Origin: Ancylobacter tetraedralis
GTDB lineage: Bacteria > Pseudomonadota > Alphaproteobacteria > Rhizobiales > Xanthobacteraceae
Length of the DNA: 64,000 nucleotides
Reading direction: 5' to 3'
NCBI RefSeq assembly: GCF_014195655.1
Contig: NZ_JACICD010000013.1
Coordinates: forward strand, 40,114 to 104,113
The position numbers and the translations under genes were made by a program. Shown piece after piece: positions 53,479-62,617 of the stretch. Numbering within the stretch: position 1 is the stretch's first letter; every line of letters begins with the position of its first letter. The notes under the pieces are model-generated. The model did no database searches. It saw only the letters and a list, made by a program, of their open reading frames with translations, and was not told the origin of the DNA.

Positions 53479-54680
53479 TCCTCTGCGGCGGGCTGGGCAC
53501 CCGGCTCGGCGAGCTCACCGCCGCGACCCCGAAGCCGATGCTGCCGGTGGCGGGGCGCCCGTTCCTCGACCACCTCATCCAGCAGACGGCGCGCTACGGC
53601 ATCACGCGCATCGTGTTGCTGGCCGGGCGGTTCGGCGAGCAGATCGTCGCCGCCTATCACGGCCGCACGCTTTATGGCGCCTCCATCGAGGTGGTGGTGG
53701 AGCCCGCCCCGCTCGGCACGGGCGGCGCGCTGCGCTTCGCCGCCGACCGGCTGGAACCGGAATTCCTGTTGCTCAACGGCGATTCCTGGATCGACGCCGA
53801 CCTCACCGGCTTCGCCCGTGCCTGGCGTACGGCCCGGGCCGACGACCCCACACTCGCGGCGCAGATGCTGCTGCAAGTGGTGCCCGATGTCGCCCGCTTC
53901 GGCAGCGTGACGCTGGAGGGCAACCGCGTGGTAGCCTTCCTGGAGAAGAACGCGGCGCGCGCCGGCACGGCTGGGCTGATCAATGCCGGCGTCTACCTTC
54001 TCACCCGCGACATCGTCGACCTCGTCCCGGAAGGCGTGGCCTGCTCGCTGGAGACCGACGCGCTGCCGCTTCTCGTGGCGCAGCGGCGTGTGGCAGCGGT
54101 GACGGCGCCGGAGGGCAGCTATTTCATCGATATCGGCGTGCCCGAGACCTTCGCCCGCGTGCAGACGGAACTGCCGCGCGTGCGCATGCGGCCAGCCCTG
54201 TTCCTCGACCGCGACGGCACGCTGAACCGCGATGCCGGCTATACTCACCGGGTCGAGGATCTTGACTGGATGCCCGACGCGCGCGAGGCGATCGCGCATG
54301 CCAATGCCGCGGGCTATTACGTCTTCGTCGTCACCAACCAGGCGGGCGTGGCGCGCGGCCTCTATGACGAGGCGGCGATCGCGTCCTTCCATGCGGCGAT
54401 GCAGGAGCAGCTCGGCGCGATCGGCGGCCATATCGACGCTATCGAATGGTGCCCGCATCATGTGGATGGCACGGTCGATGCTTATCGGCGGGATTGCGAC
54501 CGGCGCAAGCCCGGGCCCGGCATGATCAACGACCTGCTGGCCGCCTGGCCGGTGGAGCGCGCGCGCAGCGTGCTGATCGGCGACAGCGATACCGACATGG
54601 CGGCCGCCGATGCCGCCGGCCTCCGTGCCATTCGCTACCGCGGCGGCTCGCTGCTGGACCTGCTCAAGACGTCGATCTGA
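53460..54680 (+). CDS. HddC-type heptose nucleotidyltransferase fused to GmhB-type phosphatase
   Basis: A 406-residue bifunctional protein. Residues 1-235 are a sugar-phosphate nucleotidyltransferase (LILCGGLGTRLGEL, LLNGDSWIDADL, INAGVYLLTRDI) like HddC, which activates D-glycero-alpha-D-manno-heptose-1-P with GTP. Residues 245-400 are a HAD phosphatase with FLDRDGTLNRD, VTNQAGVARG and RKPGPGM, like GmhB, which removes the 7-phosphate. The fusion places steps three and four in one chain. The start is TTG 53460, because the first beta strand begins directly after it and no upstream in-frame start exists. It overlaps gmhA by 19 bases. Confidence 0.9.
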   Translation: MLSQALILCGGLGTRLGELTAATPKPMLPVAGRPFLDHLIQQTARYGITRIVLLAGRFGEQIVAAYHGRTLYGASIEVVVEPAPLGTGGALRFAADRLEPEFLLLNGDSWIDADLTGFARAWRTARADDPTLAAQMLLQVVPDVARFGSVTLEGNRVVAFLEKNAARAGTAGLINAGVYLLTRDIVDLVPEGVACSLETDALPLLVAQRRVAAVTAPEGSYFIDIGVPETFARVQTELPRVRMRPALFLDRDGTLNRDAGYTHRVEDLDWMPDAREAIAHANAAGYYVFVVTNQAGVARGLYDEAAIASFHAAMQEQLGAIGGHIDAIEWCPHHVDGTVDAYRRDCDRRKPGPGMINDLLAAWPVERARSVLIGDSDTDMAAADAAGLRAIRYRGGSLLDLLKTSI

Positions 54681-54744
54681 CCACGACCTTATCTGACCAA
54701 CAACTTATCTTGCGAAGACTTAGACCGGAACGTCGAGGCATCAC

Positions 54745-55740
54745 ATGTGGATCAGCAAGACCCCGTTGCGGGCGAGCTTCCTGGGCGGGGGGACGGACTA
54801 CCCCTCCCATTTCCGCTCCAACCCGGGCGCGGTGCTGGGCGGCACCATCGACAAATACGTCTATATCCAGGCGCTGCCGCTGTCCGCCGTCGCCGAACAG
54901 GCGTTCCGCGTCACCTACCGCACCACGGAAAGCGTGCGGCGGATCGAGGACATCCAGCACCCGGTAGTGCGTGAAGCGCTGAAGCTCTATGGCTGGTCGG
55001 CGCCGCTCAACATCGCCACCATGTCCGATCTGCCCGGAAGTACGGGGCTCGGCAGTTCCTCCGCCTTCACGGTGGGCTTCATCAACCTCATCAACCGCAT
55101 GCGCGGCATCGAGCTGACGCGCTACGAGCTGGCGCGGCAGGCCATCCACATGGAGCAGGACATCCTGCAGGAAAATGTGGGCGTGCAGGACCAGATCCAT
55201 GCCGCCTTCGGCGGGCTGGCGCGCTACGAGTTCACCGGCGATTCGTTCTCGATCGAGCCGCTGCGGCTGACCACGAGCCGCCTCACCCTGCTCAATTCCT
55301 CGCTGCTGCTGGTCTATACCGGTGGGCAGCGCAGTGCCTCGGCGGTGTTGCAGAACCAGGAGCAGCGCACCAAATCCGGCGCCAACGAGGGCTATCTGCG
55401 CGAGATGTACGACATGACGCGGGTCGGCGCGAGCCTGCTGGAAGCGCAGGGCGACGACCTCAACACGGTCGTGCGCTTCGCCGAGCTGCTCGACCATGGC
55501 TGGAAGCTGAAGCGCCAGCTGGGCTCCTCGGTGTCAAATTCGGCAATCGACGATCTCTATGTGCAGGGCAAGGAGCTTGGCGCCTGGGGCGGCAAGCTCC
55601 TGGGCGCCGGCGGGGGCGGGTTCGTGCTGTTCCTGGTGGACCCCAATCTGCGCCCCCTGTTCTCCGACCGGTTCGGCGACGGGAACGTGATACCCGTCTC
55701 GCTGACGAATGGCGGGTCGACGGTATCTAATATTCTCTGA
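54745..55740 (+). CDS. hddA: D-glycero-alpha-D-manno-heptose-7-phosphate kinase
   Basis: A 331-residue GHMP kinase. PLRASFLGGGTDYPSHF at the start, LPGSTGLGSSSAFTVGFI (the P-loop-like motif 2), and GAGGGGFVLFLVD at the end identify HddA rather than the bifunctional HldE, so the heptose is made as the GDP-alpha form used in capsules and S-layers. Together with gmhA and the HddC-GmhB fusion the pathway to GDP-D-glycero-alpha-D-manno-heptose is complete. Confidence 0.92.
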   Translation: MWISKTPLRASFLGGGTDYPSHFRSNPGAVLGGTIDKYVYIQALPLSAVAEQAFRVTYRTTESVRRIEDIQHPVVREALKLYGWSAPLNIATMSDLPGSTGLGSSSAFTVGFINLINRMRGIELTRYELARQAIHMEQDILQENVGVQDQIHAAFGGLARYEFTGDSFSIEPLRLTTSRLTLLNSSLLLVYTGGQRSASAVLQNQEQRTKSGANEGYLREMYDMTRVGASLLEAQGDDLNTVVRFAELLDHGWKLKRQLGSSVSNSAIDDLYVQGKELGAWGGKLLGAGGGGFVLFLVDPNLRPLFSDRFGDGNVIPVSLTNGGSTVSNIL

Positions 55741-55800
55741 GCACGTTGCATCCAGGCGGCGATCAACGCTCTCATGTAGCACAGTCAGAGGAGCGGCCAG

Positions 55801-58800
55801 GTGCTGGAAGGCACGAGGCCGCGACCGGGGGAGACGAGCACATTGACGACGAACGGCGACCCGCCGCATCGTGAGCCGATTACGTCCGGGCAGATCCGCG
55901 ACGCCCGGCCGGACCTTGCCGACCTCGTGTCGCTTGAACTGCTCGCCGTGCTGTTCCGGCCGCTTGCGCGGCGTCCGTGGCCCGCTGCGACGGACGCAAG
56001 CGCGCTCTGCGTGCCGGCACGTGACGACGCGCGCGGCGACGATGAACTGCGCGCCCTCGCCGGCGCGGCGGTCGTGCTGCGGCCGGACCTCGCCTCCGCG
56101 CGCGGGGCGGCCGAGGCCATTGCGGCGCTGGCCACGGCGGACTTCGTCCTCACCGCATCGCTGCCGGTGGCGATGCTGGCGGCGGCCTGTCGCATTCCAT
56201 TCGCCTTCTGGGACGACGGCAGGCCGGAAACGGCCGCCGGGTGGCGGGAATTCGCCGACCGGATCGGCATCGACGCCCCGCCACGCCGTACCATCCCCGA
56301 AGGCCGTGCCGTCTATGACACGCATATCCGCCCCGCGCTGGCGGCCGCTGCACCGGGGCCGGCGCCCGATTCGTCCCTCCATGAGAGCGAACGGCTGCGC
56401 ACCGAGGCGGTTGCACTGGGCCTGACACTGGAAACCGCTCGCCTGACCGCCGAGCAGCAGACGCGCAGCGCGGCGACGGATCTGGCGGCCTCGCACCTGC
56501 TCATCGAGAGGTTGCGCCGCAAGGTGGTGGACAGCGAAACCAGCCGTCGCCGGGCGGAACAGCGTCTGGCGGTGGTCTCCACGGCCGGAGACCGGCTGGC
56601 GGAGGAGTTGCGCCGCGCCTATTCACGCCCGCTGCGCCCGCTCAAAAGCGCGATCGAGCGCGCCGTGTTGCACTTTCGGCTGCTGTTCGAGGGCAGCCTC
56701 CTCTCGCCCGAATCAGCCGAGCGACTGCGTCTGTGCATCGCCGAGCAGAAGCCGGCACCCTTCCGCCGCGACTGGTTTGCCGCCCGCAGCAGCGCCCTGC
56801 CGGCGGCGCGCGGCACGAACCCGGAAGGCGGCACTGCCGCCCCTCTCTCCGCTGCCGCGGGTCTCCGGGCCCCCACCCGACCCGCTCAACCCAAGGTGAC
56901 GATATCGCTGCGCCGGTACCTTCACGTGAAGATGCTGCGGCTGGCGGCCCGGCTGGCGTCTCCCTTCTCCAAGCGCACCAAGGCACGATTCCGCCGCTCC
57001 GCCGACAAGCGCGACCCTCGCGTCGCCCGGCCCACCGCGCTGGGGCCGGGGGTGGAGACGCCCAATACGCCGCGTCGTGTCATCCAGCAGAAGAACGCGC
57101 TGGCGGCCATCGGCGCGGAAACCCAGGTGCGGGTGCCGACATCCGAGCAGCCCGTGGTGAGCATCATCGTACCGACCTATGGCCAGGTCGACTACACCAT
57201 GCGCTGCCTCGCCTCGCTGGCGGTCAATCCGCCGCGCCTGCCCTTCGAGGTGATCGTCATGGACGATGCCTTTCCCGGGCCGGAGGTCGAGCGGCTGCAT
57301 CGCGGCATCGAGGGCGTCCGGGTCATCCGCAACGAGGTCAACAAGGGCTTCCTGCTCACCTGCAATGCCGCCGCCAAGGCCAGCCGCGGCGAGTTTCTGC
57401 TGTTTCTCAACAATGATACCGAAGTGATGCCCGGCGCGGTCGACGCGCTGGTCGACCCGCTGCGCGCCGACCCCGGCATCGGCATGACCGGCTCCAAGCT
57501 GGTCTACCCCACGGGCCGCCTGCAGGAGGCCGGCGGCATTATCTGGAGCGACGGCTCGGGGTGGAATGTCGGCCGCAACGGCGATCCCGACCGGCCGGAA
57601 TATGATTACCGGCGCGAGGTCGACTACATATCCGGCGCCTCGATCATGGTGGCCGCCGCGCTTTTTGCCGATCTGGGCGGGTTCGACCCGGCCTTTGCCC
57701 CGGCCTATTGCGAGGATTCCGACCTCGCCTTCCGCATTCGCCAGCGCGGCCTCAAGGTCGTCTACGAGCCGCGCTCGGTGGTCATCCATTTCGAGGGCAT
57801 CTCGCACGGCACGGACGTGAACTCGGGCCTCAAGGCCTATCAGGTCACCAACACCGAAAGGCTGAAGAACCGGTGGAAAGAGGTGCTGGAGCGCGAGCAT
57901 TGCGCCACGCCCGCCGAATTCGCCCGAGCGCGGGACCGCGCCCGGCACCGCCCGGTGATCCTGGTAGTCGACCATTACGTGCCCGAGCCCGACCGCGACG
58001 CCGGATCGCGCACGATGATGAGCTTCCTCGTCGCGCTGCGCGAGGCGGACTGGGTCGTCAAGTTCTGGCCGGAAAACCGGCTCTATTCCGCAACCTACAC
58101 GCCGCCGCTGCAGGACCTCGGCATTGAGGTGCTGGATGCCCGCTGGCCCGGCAATTTCGAGAACTGGATGCGGACGAACGGTGCCTTTGTCGACCATGTC
58201 CTCGTCAGTCGGCCGACCGTGGCGCGCGAGGTGCTGATGCCGCTGATCACGCTCACCTCGGCGCGGCTCAGCTATTATGGCCACGACCTGCATTTTCTGC
58301 GCATGAAGCGGCAGGCCGATGTGCTGGGCGACGCACGGCTGATGACCGAGGCGCAGGAAATCGAGCGGCTGGAACGTCGGCTGTGGCGGCAATTCGACGT
58401 GGTGTTCTACCCCTCGCAGGTCGAGGCCGATCTGGTCCAGGCCGGCGCACCGGGAACGCTGGCCAAGGCCGTGATCCCGTTCTGCTACGATCATTTCGAG
58501 GAGCGGGCGGCACCCGCGCCGGGCCAGCTCATCCTGTTCGTGGCGGGTTTCGCCCACGCGCCCAATGTCGATGCGGCCGAGTTCCTGGTGAGCGAGGTGA
58601 TGCCGCTGGTGCATGAGCGTCTGCCCGATGCTCGCCTCGCCCTGGTAGGCTCCAACCCGACGCCGGCCGTGCGCGCCCTCGCGGACGATCACACCGAGGT
58701 TTCGGGCTGGGTCAGCGACGAGCGGCTGCAGGCCTATTACCGGCAGGCCCGCGTCGCGGTGGTGCCGCTTCGCTTCGGTGGCGGCGTCAAGAGCAAGGTG

Positions 58801-59049
58801 ATCGAGGCCATGGCCATGGGCCTGCCGCTGGTGACGACGCCGATGGGGGCGGAAGGCATTGACGGGCTTGAGCGGATCGCCGCGATCCATGAGGATCCGC
58901 GCGACATCGCCGCCAGCATCGTTGACCTGATCGCGGCGGATGACGCGTGGATGCGGGCCTCGCAGGCCGGCATCGACTATGCGCGTCGTCACTTCTCGCG
59001 CGGCGCGCTGAAGGATTCGCTGCTCGCCGCACTGGTACCCAGGAGCTGA
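55801..59049 (+). CDS. Large double glycosyltransferase (GT2 plus GT4) with coiled N-terminal region
   Basis: A 1082-residue protein starting with GTG 55801 (AGAGGAG eight bases upstream). Residues 1-200 are unassigned. About 200-290 is a charged helical, probably coiled-coil, stretch. From about 451 a GT2 domain follows: VVSIIVPTYGQVDYTMRCLA, LLFLNNDTEVMPG, and SGASIMVAAALFADLGGFDP with CEDSDLAFRIRQRG. Residues 715-1080 are a GT4-type domain with VVPLRFGGGVKSKVIEAMAM. The two catalytic units suggest successive transfers. The operon with heptose genes suggests heptose as one donor. Confidence 0.88.
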   Translation: MLEGTRPRPGETSTLTTNGDPPHREPITSGQIRDARPDLADLVSLELLAVLFRPLARRPWPAATDASALCVPARDDARGDDELRALAGAAVVLRPDLASARGAAEAIAALATADFVLTASLPVAMLAAACRIPFAFWDDGRPETAAGWREFADRIGIDAPPRRTIPEGRAVYDTHIRPALAAAAPGPAPDSSLHESERLRTEAVALGLTLETARLTAEQQTRSAATDLAASHLLIERLRRKVVDSETSRRRAEQRLAVVSTAGDRLAEELRRAYSRPLRPLKSAIERAVLHFRLLFEGSLLSPESAERLRLCIAEQKPAPFRRDWFAARSSALPAARGTNPEGGTAAPLSAAAGLRAPTRPAQPKVTISLRRYLHVKMLRLAARLASPFSKRTKARFRRSADKRDPRVARPTALGPGVETPNTPRRVIQQKNALAAIGAETQVRVPTSEQPVVSIIVPTYGQVDYTMRCLASLAVNPPRLPFEVIVMDDAFPGPEVERLHRGIEGVRVIRNEVNKGFLLTCNAAAKASRGEFLLFLNNDTEVMPGAVDALVDPLRADPGIGMTGSKLVYPTGRLQEAGGIIWSDGSGWNVGRNGDPDRPEYDYRREVDYISGASIMVAAALFADLGGFDPAFAPAYCEDSDLAFRIRQRGLKVVYEPRSVVIHFEGISHGTDVNSGLKAYQVTNTERLKNRWKEVLEREHCATPAEFARARDRARHRPVILVVDHYVPEPDRDAGSRTMMSFLVALREADWVVKFWPENRLYSATYTPPLQDLGIEVLDARWPGNFENWMRTNGAFVDHVLVSRPTVAREVLMPLITLTSARLSYYGHDLHFLRMKRQADVLGDARLMTEAQEIERLERRLWRQFDVVFYPSQVEADLVQAGAPGTLAKAVIPFCYDHFEERAAPAPGQLILFVAGFAHAPNVDAAEFLVSEVMPLVHERLPDARLALVGSNPTPAVRALADDHTEVSGWVSDERLQAYYRQARVAVVPLRFGGGVKSKVIEAMAMGLPLVTTPMGAEGIDGLERIAAIHEDPRDIAASIVDLIAADDAWMRASQAGIDYARRHFSRGALKDSLLAALVPRS

Positions 59050-59063
59050 GCCGCAGACGCGAA

Positions 59064-59092
59064 AACGGGCGAGCCCTGAGGGCCCGCCCGTT
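59064..59092. terminator. Bidirectional terminator between the glycosyltransferase and gmaS genes
   Basis: AACGGGCGAGCCC and GGGCCCGCCCGTT form a 13-position stem with one mismatch and a three-base loop. TTCTTC follows on the plus strand. It lies in the short gap between two convergent genes. Confidence 0.75.
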
Positions 59093-59124
59093 CTTCAGCC
59101 GGATGATGATCGGTGCCCAGACGC

Positions 59125-60429
59125 TCAGATATCGAGCGTGTTATCGCGCTCCCACTGGGTGAGGTGGCGCGCATAGGCGTTCCACTCCTCGTGCTTCAGC
59201 TTGAGGAAGCCATCGACGACCGGCGCGCCGAGCGAGTTGCGCAGCACGGTGGACTTCTCCAGCGCCCGCAGCGCGTCGAGCAGGTTGAGCGGCAGCTTCT
59301 TGGCGCCGCGCACCTTGTGCCCGTCCGTGTACATGTTGATGTCGAGGCGCTTGCCCGGTTCGCGCTGGTTCTGGATGCCGTCGAGGCCCGCGGCCAGCAC
59401 GGCGGCGGGCGCGAGATAAGGATTGGCCGCGCCGTCGGGCAGGCGCAGTTCGAGCCGGCCCGCATCGGGGATGCGGATCATGTGGGTGCGGTTATTGCCG
59501 GTATAGGTGACGGTATTCGGCGCCCAGGTGGCGCCCGAGACCGTGCGCGGCGCGTTGATGCGCTTGTAGGAGTTCACCGTCGGGTTGGTGAAGGCACACA
59601 AGGCGTCGGCCGAGTGGATGAGGCCGCCGATGAAATTGTAGCAGAGGTCGGAAACGCCAAGCTCGCCGTCCTCATCCTCGAACAGGTTGGCGCCCTCCTC
59701 GCTCCACAGCGAGGTGTGCATGTGGCAGCCCGAGCCCGTGAGGTCGATGAAGGGCTTTGGCATGAAGGTGGCGCGCAGGCCGTGCTTCTCGGCGATCGCC
59801 CGCGCCATGTACTTGAAAAAGACGTGGCGATCGGCGGTCACCAGCGCATCGTCGAAGTTCCAGTTCATCTCGAACTGGCCATTCGCGTCCTCATGGTCGT
59901 TCTGGTAGGGACCCCAGCCGAGCGTGAGCATGCAATCGCAGATCTCCTTGATGACGTCATAGCGACGCATCAGGGCGGACTGGTCGTAGCAGGGCTTGGT
60001 GGCGTTATCGGCGGTGTCGGAAATCCTGGTGCCGTCGGCATTGGTGAGAAAGAACTCGCACTCGACACCGGTCTTCATCTGGTAGCCGATGGATTCGGCA
60101 CCCAGCATCGTGCTCTTCAGCACGTTGCGCGGGGCCTGCGCCACCAGTTCGTCATTCATCACGAGATCGGACGCGAGCCAGCCGACTTCCGGCTTCCACG
60201 GCAGCTGGACCAGGCTTTCCGGATCGGGAACCGCGAACAGGTCCGCATCGGCCGGGGACATGTCCAGCCAGGTGGCAAAGCCCGCGAAGCCCGCGCCGGC
60301 CCGCTGCATGGAGCCAATGGCGGCCGCCGGCGCCAGCTTTGCCCTCAGGCCGCCGAACAGGTCGACATAGGAGATGAGGAAATACTTGATGCCGAGCTCT
60401 TTGGCGGCATGGGCAAGGTCATTTGCCAT
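59125..60429 (-). CDS. gmaS: Gamma-glutamylmethylamide synthetase / type III glutamine synthetase (GmaS/GlnT)
   Basis: A 434-residue glutamine-synthetase-fold enzyme. KYFLISYVDLFGGLRAKL, VECEFFLTNADG, NDHEDANGQFEMNW and FMPKPFIDLTGSGCHMHTSL are typical of the GmaS/GlnT branch. GmaS ligates methylamine to glutamate and GlnT uses ammonia. Sequence alone does not settle which. Start ATG 60429 matches the family length. Genes for the three N-methylglutamate-synthase-like subunits lie upstream on the same strand, separated by a hairpin. I saw no N-methylglutamate dehydrogenase (mgd) genes. Confidence 0.88.
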   Translation of the reverse strand: MANDLAHAAKELGIKYFLISYVDLFGGLRAKLAPAAAIGSMQRAGAGFAGFATWLDMSPADADLFAVPDPESLVQLPWKPEVGWLASDLVMNDELVAQAPRNVLKSTMLGAESIGYQMKTGVECEFFLTNADGTRISDTADNATKPCYDQSALMRRYDVIKEICDCMLTLGWGPYQNDHEDANGQFEMNWNFDDALVTADRHVFFKYMARAIAEKHGLRATFMPKPFIDLTGSGCHMHTSLWSEEGANLFEDEDGELGVSDLCYNFIGGLIHSADALCAFTNPTVNSYKRINAPRTVSGATWAPNTVTYTGNNRTHMIRIPDAGRLELRLPDGAANPYLAPAAVLAAGLDGIQNQREPGKRLDINMYTDGHKVRGAKKLPLNLLDALRALEKSTVLRNSLGAPVVDGFLKLKHEEWNAYARHLTQWERDNTLDI

Positions 60430-60506
60430 GGTGCATTCCGGTTCCGTGCTGTTCCCCGGCCCCTTTGGGGGCTCGTTGCGGCGAAGATATAAGGGCTTGA
60501 ACGTGC

Positions 60507-60532
60507 AAACCCCGCACCGAAGCGCGGGGTTT
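60507..60532 (-). terminator. Hairpin between mgsC and gmaS
   Basis: AAACCCCGC and GCGGGGTTT form a nine-base stem with an eight-base loop in the gap between mgsC and gmaS, which run in the same direction. On the plus strand the T-run is also present. It may reduce transcription into gmaS or mark a separate gmaS promoter. Confidence 0.6.
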
Positions 60533-60543
60533 TTCAGCAGCAA

Positions 60544-61881
60544 TCAGAAATTGCCGTTGCTGCCCGGGATCCAGCTGGTCCCGGCGAGCGGGACATTGGC
60601 CATGGCCGCCGCCTCGATGGTGAGCGCCACCAGATCCTCCGGTTCGAGATTGTGCACGTGGCTCTTGCCGCACGCACGCGCGATGGTCTGCGCCTCCAGC
60701 GTCAGTACCGCGAGATAATTGGCGAGGCGCCGGCCGGCGGCGACCGGATCGAGCCGCGCCATCAGCGCCGGATCCTGCGTGGTAATGCCGGCGGGATCGC
60801 GCCCCTCGTGCCAGTCATCATAGGCGCCGGCGCTGGTGCCGAGCGCCTCGTACTCGGCCTGGTAGTGCGGATCGTTGTCGCCCAGCGCGACAAGCGCCGC
60901 GGTGCCGATGGCCACCGCATCGGCGCCGAGCGCCAGCGCCTTGGCCACATCCGCCCCGTTGCGGATGCCGCCGGAGACGATGAGTTGCACCTTGCGATGC
61001 ATGCCGAGATCCTGCAGCGCCTTCACCGCCTGGCGCACCGCGGCGAGGGTGGGGATGCCGACATGCTCGATGAAAATTTCCTGCGTCGCCGCCGTGCCAC
61101 CCTGCATGCCGTCGACCACGACCACGTCGGCGCCCGACTTCACAGCCAGCGCCGTATCATAATAGGGCCGCGCGGCGCCGACCTTCACATAGATCGGCTT
61201 CTCCCAATCCGTGATCTCGCGCAGTTCCTCGATCTTGATCTCGAGGTCGTCCGGGCCGGTCCAGTCGGGATGGCGGCAGGCCGAGCGCTGGTCGATGCCG
61301 ACGGGGAGCGTGCGCATCGAGGCGACCCGCTCGGTGATCTTCTGGCCGAGCAGCATTCCCCCGCCGCCCGGCTTGGCACCCTGCCCGATCACGATCTCGA
61401 TCGCGTCGGCCCGCTTGAGGTCGTCCGGGTTCATGCCGTAGCGCGAGGGCAGATACTGGTAGACCAGCATCGAGGAGTGGCCGCGCTCCTCATTGGTCAT
61501 GCCGCCATCGCCCGTCGTCGTCGACGTGCCCATGGCCGAGGCGCCGCGCCCGAGCGCTTCCTTGGCATTGGCCGAGAGCGAGCCGAAGCTCATGCCGGCG
61601 ATGGTGACCGGAATCTTCAGCGCGATCGGCTTCTTCGCGAAGCGCGTGCCGAGAAGGATATCCGTGCCGCAGCGCTCGCGATAACCTTCCAGCGGATAGC
61701 GCGACATGGAGGCGCCGAGGAACAGAAGGTCGTCGAAATGAGGAACCTTGCGCTTGGCCCCGGCGCCGCGGATGTCGTAGATGCCGGTCGCGGCGGCGCG
61801 ACGGATTTCCGACAATGTGTATTCGTCGAAGGTCGCGGAGTAACGCGGCTTGGTGCGCGGCGTATGGCTATGGTCGTTCAT
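60544..61881 (-). CDS. mgsC: Glutamate-synthase-related FMN/FeS subunit, MgsC/GlxD
   Basis: A 445-residue protein equivalent to the FMN-binding domain of large-subunit glutamate synthase. GMSFGSLSANAKEALGRGA and GDGGMTNEERG define the FMN/substrate region. GQGAKPGGGGMLLGQK and SGGIRNGADVAKALALGADA are also conserved. The C-terminal CGKSHVHNLEPEDL follows. In methylotrophs MgsC joins MgsA and MgsB to form N-methylglutamate synthase. In Sinorhizobium the homologue is GlxD. ATG 61881 has GAGGG upstream. Confidence 0.88.
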   Translation of the reverse strand: MNDHSHTPRTKPRYSATFDEYTLSEIRRAAATGIYDIRGAGAKRKVPHFDDLLFLGASMSRYPLEGYRERCGTDILLGTRFAKKPIALKIPVTIAGMSFGSLSANAKEALGRGASAMGTSTTTGDGGMTNEERGHSSMLVYQYLPSRYGMNPDDLKRADAIEIVIGQGAKPGGGGMLLGQKITERVASMRTLPVGIDQRSACRHPDWTGPDDLEIKIEELREITDWEKPIYVKVGAARPYYDTALAVKSGADVVVVDGMQGGTAATQEIFIEHVGIPTLAAVRQAVKALQDLGMHRKVQLIVSGGIRNGADVAKALALGADAVAIGTAALVALGDNDPHYQAEYEALGTSAGAYDDWHEGRDPAGITTQDPALMARLDPVAAGRRLANYLAVLTLEAQTIARACGKSHVHNLEPEDLVALTIEAAAMANVPLAGTSWIPGSNGNF

Positions 61882-61891
61882 CGCCGTACCC

Positions 61892-62617
61892 TCAGTAACT
61901 CGACACGTTGTCGACGTGGAAATGATAGAGCGTGCGGGCCGAGCCGTAGCGGCGGAACTCACCGATATCGACCTCGCCGAGGATGCCGGCGGCCTCCAAC
62001 TTGGCCGCCAGAAGCGCGCGGTGCTCCTCGCGCATCTCCTTCTCGACGCAGTCCGCCCCGAGGCTGGCAACCGACCCGCGCACGAACAGGCGCGCCTCGT
62101 AGAGGCTGTCGCCGAGCGCCTCGCCGGCATCGCCGAGCACCGTGAGCGTGCCGGCCTGCGCCATGAAGGCGCTCATATGGCCGATCGAGCCCTTCACCAC
62201 GATGTCGATGCCCTTCATCGAAATACCGCAGCGTGCCGAGGCATTGCCATCGACGATCAGCAGCCCGCCATTGCCGGTGGCGCCGACCGACTGGCTGGCA
62301 TCGCCCTTCACATGGATGAGCCCGCTCATCATGTTCTCGCCGACGCCGACGCCGGCATTGCCGTTGACGATGATATGCGCCTGCTTGTTCATGCCACCGC
62401 AATAATAGCCGACCGGCCCGTCGATCTCGACCGTGACCGGCGCGTCAAGACCAGCCGCGATGGCATGGCGGCCGGCCGGGTTGGCCACTTTCCACAGGGT
62501 CTCATGGGTGTCGGGGGCGAGCTTGTGCAGCGCGGAGTTGAGCTCACGCAGGGAAGAGGTGGCGAGATCGACATGGGTGGCCGCATCGGGCGGCACGCGG
62601 GAAAGGACGAGGTTCAT
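61892..62617 (-). CDS. mgsB: Glutamate-synthase GXGXG domain subunit, MgsB/GlxC
   Basis: A 241-residue beta-helix protein like the C-terminal GXGXG domain of glutamate synthase. Repeats are visible as VGYYCGGMNKQAHIIVNGNA, VGVGENMMSGLIHVKGDAS and VGATGNGGLLIVDGNAS. It overlaps the mgsA stop by four bases and is ten bases before mgsC. It is a structural partner of the other two subunits. Confidence 0.88.
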   Translation of the reverse strand: MNLVLSRVPPDAATHVDLATSSLRELNSALHKLAPDTHETLWKVANPAGRHAIAAGLDAPVTVEIDGPVGYYCGGMNKQAHIIVNGNAGVGVGENMMSGLIHVKGDASQSVGATGNGGLLIVDGNASARCGISMKGIDIVVKGSIGHMSAFMAQAGTLTVLGDAGEALGDSLYEARLFVRGSVASLGADCVEKEMREEHRALLAAKLEAAGILGEVDIGEFRRYGSARTLYHFHVDNVSSY

